10,370 bases of DNA. Origin: Cephalothrix simula (taxonomy: Eukaryota; Nemertea; Palaeonemertea; Archinemertea; Cephalotrichidae). The notes beneath the pieces are model-generated. The model saw nothing but the letters and a program-made list of their open reading frames with translations. It searched no databases and was not told where the DNA came from. Made by a program: the position numbers and the translations under genes. The stretch lies in assembly GCA_035591015.1 (NCBI GenBank), contig JAXIUW010226396.1:1-10370 (forward strand). Direction: 5' to 3'. This document shows, in pieces, positions 8,995 to 10,370 of the stretch (its first letter is position 1; every line of letters starts with the position of its first letter).

Positions 8995-9294
8995 TAGGGA
9001 CCCACATAAACTACATCGATAGAAAGGACAAGCAAAAAGCAAAACATTTTTAGCCGCCATTTTCTACAAGATGGTGGTAGGGTCATAACATTACCACCAT
9101 TTAACTGCCCTTTCCATAGATGTATAGTTTATGGGGGTTCCTATTATCCTGTTTGTTAAAAATCCAAAAAAAATCAATAATTTGATGATTTTCGCTAGTT
9201 TTTTCGCACATTTACCACTACCACCATCCACCAAGTGGTAATAGGGACATGAAATTACAATCTCGGTTCCAATGATAGGTTATGGGGGTTCCTA
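8995..9294. mobile_element. Inverted-repeat element in intron 2
   Basis: The left arm, TAGGGACCCACATAAACTAC onward to AGAAAGG (8995-9027), is complementary to the right arm CCTTTCC to TATGGGGGTTCCTA (9109-9143). An identical 14-base TATGGGGGTTCCTA recurs at 9281-9294, giving a second possible right end. Inside, ATGGTGGTA (9071-9079) and TACCACCAT (9092-9100) form a perfect 9-bp stem, and more ACCACCAT/AGTGGTAAT words follow at about 9216-9241. No coding capacity is present. It reads as a small non-autonomous element or a pair of them. Confidence 0.55.
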
Positions 9295-9351
9295 ATATGA
9301 GAAACCCGATGACGGGAGGCCGGATAGCTAATACCAAGTCCTGCCTCATTA

Positions 9352-9866
9352 CCAGGATGGAAAGTTTTCCGGAAGTGATCGCGATATTTTACGTGTCCCC
9401 ATTAGAATTTTTTCAATCAAATATTTGCGTCCCCTGTCCCTCTAATTTTGAAAAGTTATTGTCACCGTCCCCCTAATTTTGAAAATGTATTGTCCCCCTA
9501 ATTTTTTGCTTTTACACTTGGAATTAAAATTACATTATCACAAATGCTTCTATAGCAACGAACATTGGCAACCAAGAGACGCAGGACAGGAGCTTAGCTG
9601 AGGTAACGTTTATTGAAATAAACTACCTGAAATTTTTTTCGTTATAACAGCAATGCTGTCTCCCGAGGCCCTGGCCTGCCCTGGCACCATATTTTGTGGA
9701 CAATTTGTCCCCTTGGCCCCCTTAAATAAAAATACCCAGGAATTTTCATGTCCCCTTGTCCCCCTGAAATAAAAACCCCGTGCGTGAGAGTATCCCCTTG
9801 TCCCCCTCATTTAAAAGCTCCATCCACATGATAAATCGCGGGTATTATGGGAACTTTCCATCCTGG
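9352..9866. mobile_element. 515-bp element with perfect 15-bp terminal inverted repeats
   Basis: CCAGGATGGAAAGTT at 9352-9366 is the exact reverse complement of AACTTTCCATCCTGG at 9852-9866, and weaker complementarity continues inward (about 9380-9394 against 9822-9838, around CGCGAT/ATCGCG). Similar words flank it in the same orientation: ATACCAAGTCCTGCCTCA (9331-9348) and ATACCAAGTCAGCCTCA (9872-9888). They may be a degenerate target duplication, although they are not flush with the ends. The interior holds C-rich GTCCCC arrays and no transposase frame. It is best read as a non-autonomous, MITE-like element. Confidence 0.6.
9395..9806. repeat. Interspersed GTCCCC(C)T repeats
   Basis: GTCCCC-type words occur in one orientation at 9395, 9429, 9436 (GTCCCT), 9467, 9492, 9707, 9750, 9758 and 9800. 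In the left cluster the unit is GTCCCCCTAATTTTGAAAA plus an ATT-rich spacer (starts 9436, 9467, 9492). In the right cluster it is TTGTCCCCCTGAAATAAAAA or a variant (starts about 9706, 9757, 9799). Both clusters lie inside the 9352-9866 element. Confidence 0.65.
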
Positions 9867-9904
9867 GCCTTATACCAAGTCAGCCTCAACTAATTTTTCC
9901 ATTC

Positions 9905-10110
9905 ATTTGTGTATTCTTAAATGTGCAAATACGTGATTCGTGATTTGCGGATATACATCTTATCTAGGCCTTGATAAAATTTTACAACATACGGATACGT
10001 GATTCGCAGATATGCGATTTGCGACTTACGATTTCGCATGTCGCTGTTTCCCCTGTTTTCTAATATGTGGATACGCGACATGCAATACGCGAATTCCCAA
10101 ATGCATAAGG
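9905..10110. repeat. CpG-rich degenerate repeat family, right block
   Basis: This block repeats the vocabulary of 8301-8940. GTATTCTTAAATGTGCAAAT is followed by ACGTGATTCG at 9911-9940. At about 9947-9998 is a fourth copy of the module with ATCTAGGCCTTGATAAAATT, then TTACAACATACGGATACG. GATACGCGA and AATACGCGAATTC follow near 10071-10096. The module at 8600-8644 is the closest relative. The two blocks are separated by about 960 bp of other elements. Confidence 0.7.
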
Positions 10111-10240
10111 CTATTGAGATGTCTCATGTGACCGAGCGAGGTACCTAGGTCCTCGCTAAGTATGAATATTTTGTATGTAACAATGCTTTGAAAATCGATA
10201 CAGTGTATGATTTTTTACGTAACCTTCTTTTTATTTTCAG

Positions 10241-10354
10241 AGGGGAAAGTTGAGGTCAGTAAAGAGGGAAAACAGCTTGGTTTAATGGGACCCGGAAGGA
10301 TCATTGGAGAATTAGCCATTCTATACAATTGTACCAGAACTGCCAGTGTTAAAG
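10241..10354 (+). CDS. PRKG1: PKG I third coding exon: phosphate-binding cassette of cGMP domain A
   Basis: A strong acceptor (TTCTTTTTATTTTCAG, AG at 10239-10240) precedes this exon. Its first two bases complete codon 155 (G+AG, Glu), and it encodes residues 156-192, ending at a G/GTGGGT donor at 10355. The translation [19 protein letters not shown] and then [16 protein letters not shown] is the second half of cGMP-binding domain A. The phosphate-binding cassette is visible: E178 in GELA, which contacts the ribose in this family; R187, which contacts the cyclic phosphate; and T188, the Thr linked to cGMP preference. The residue before GELA is Ile (IIGELA), where the family usually has Phe (FGELA). 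The frame is left open by one base for an exon outside the window. Domain B and the kinase domain must lie to the right. Confidence 0.95.
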
Positions 10355-10370
10355 GTGGGTATAGCGCGGA

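Larger units (their letters stand above)
7900..10240 (+). other. Intron 2 of PKG I, repeat-rich
   Basis: This intron of 2341 bp interrupts codon 155 after its first base. It runs from a GTAAAAAA donor to a strong polypyrimidine-TTTTCAG acceptor. Roughly 7960-10115 is made of degenerate repeats and inverted repeats, described separately. It contains unusually many CG dinucleotides for such an AT-rich region. No alternative exon with convincing coding content was seen; the ORFs inside it are incidental readings of the repeats. Confidence 0.9.

Overview
The window is eukaryotic, AT-rich genomic DNA from an animal. Its one confident gene is the 5' part of a type I cGMP-dependent protein kinase (PKG I; vertebrate PRKG1, Drosophila foraging), on the + strand. 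Three coding exons can be joined in a single frame with matching splice phases: 5021-5316 (first coding exon, Iβ-type), 7733-7899 and 10241-10354. Together they give about 192 codons of a protein that is normally around 670-690 residues. The second cGMP-binding domain and the kinase domain lie beyond the right edge. Intron sizes of about 2.3-2.4 kb, AT richness and abundant degenerate non-coding repeats fit an invertebrate. An arthropod is my best guess from the protein, but the window alone does not settle the phylum.

Layout. 1-1650 is AT-rich sequence with no supportable gene. 1707-2069 is an unrecognised ORF of 121 codons. 2421-2906 is a 486-bp inverted repeat (foldback or MITE-like) that can fold almost end to end. 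2907-4970 is non-coding with several short GC-rich hairpins; the PKG promoter and 5' UTR presumably lie in its right part. Exon 1 is followed by intron 1, which contains a degenerate 52-bp-period minisatellite (6821-7275). Its units carry TGACGTCA-like palindromes at a fixed offset. Exon 2 is followed by intron 2, which is mostly repeats: a CpG-rich repeat family (about 8301-8940 and 9905-10110) split by other elements (8995-9294, and 9352-9866 with a perfect 15-bp terminal inverted repeat). Exon 3 and the donor of intron 3 end the window.

How the gene parts work together. Exon 1 encodes the homodimerising leucine zipper, with an unbroken eight-step heptad ladder, then the pseudosubstrate autoinhibitory segment (KRLAIS). 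Exons 2 and 3 encode the first cyclic-nucleotide-binding domain, including its phosphate-binding cassette. Binding of cGMP there relieves the inhibition exerted by the exon 1 segment. No prokaryotic features, CRISPR array, tRNA, rRNA or intact transposase gene was seen. I found no strong evidence of a previously undescribed biological system; the most unusual material is the non-coding repeat architecture.
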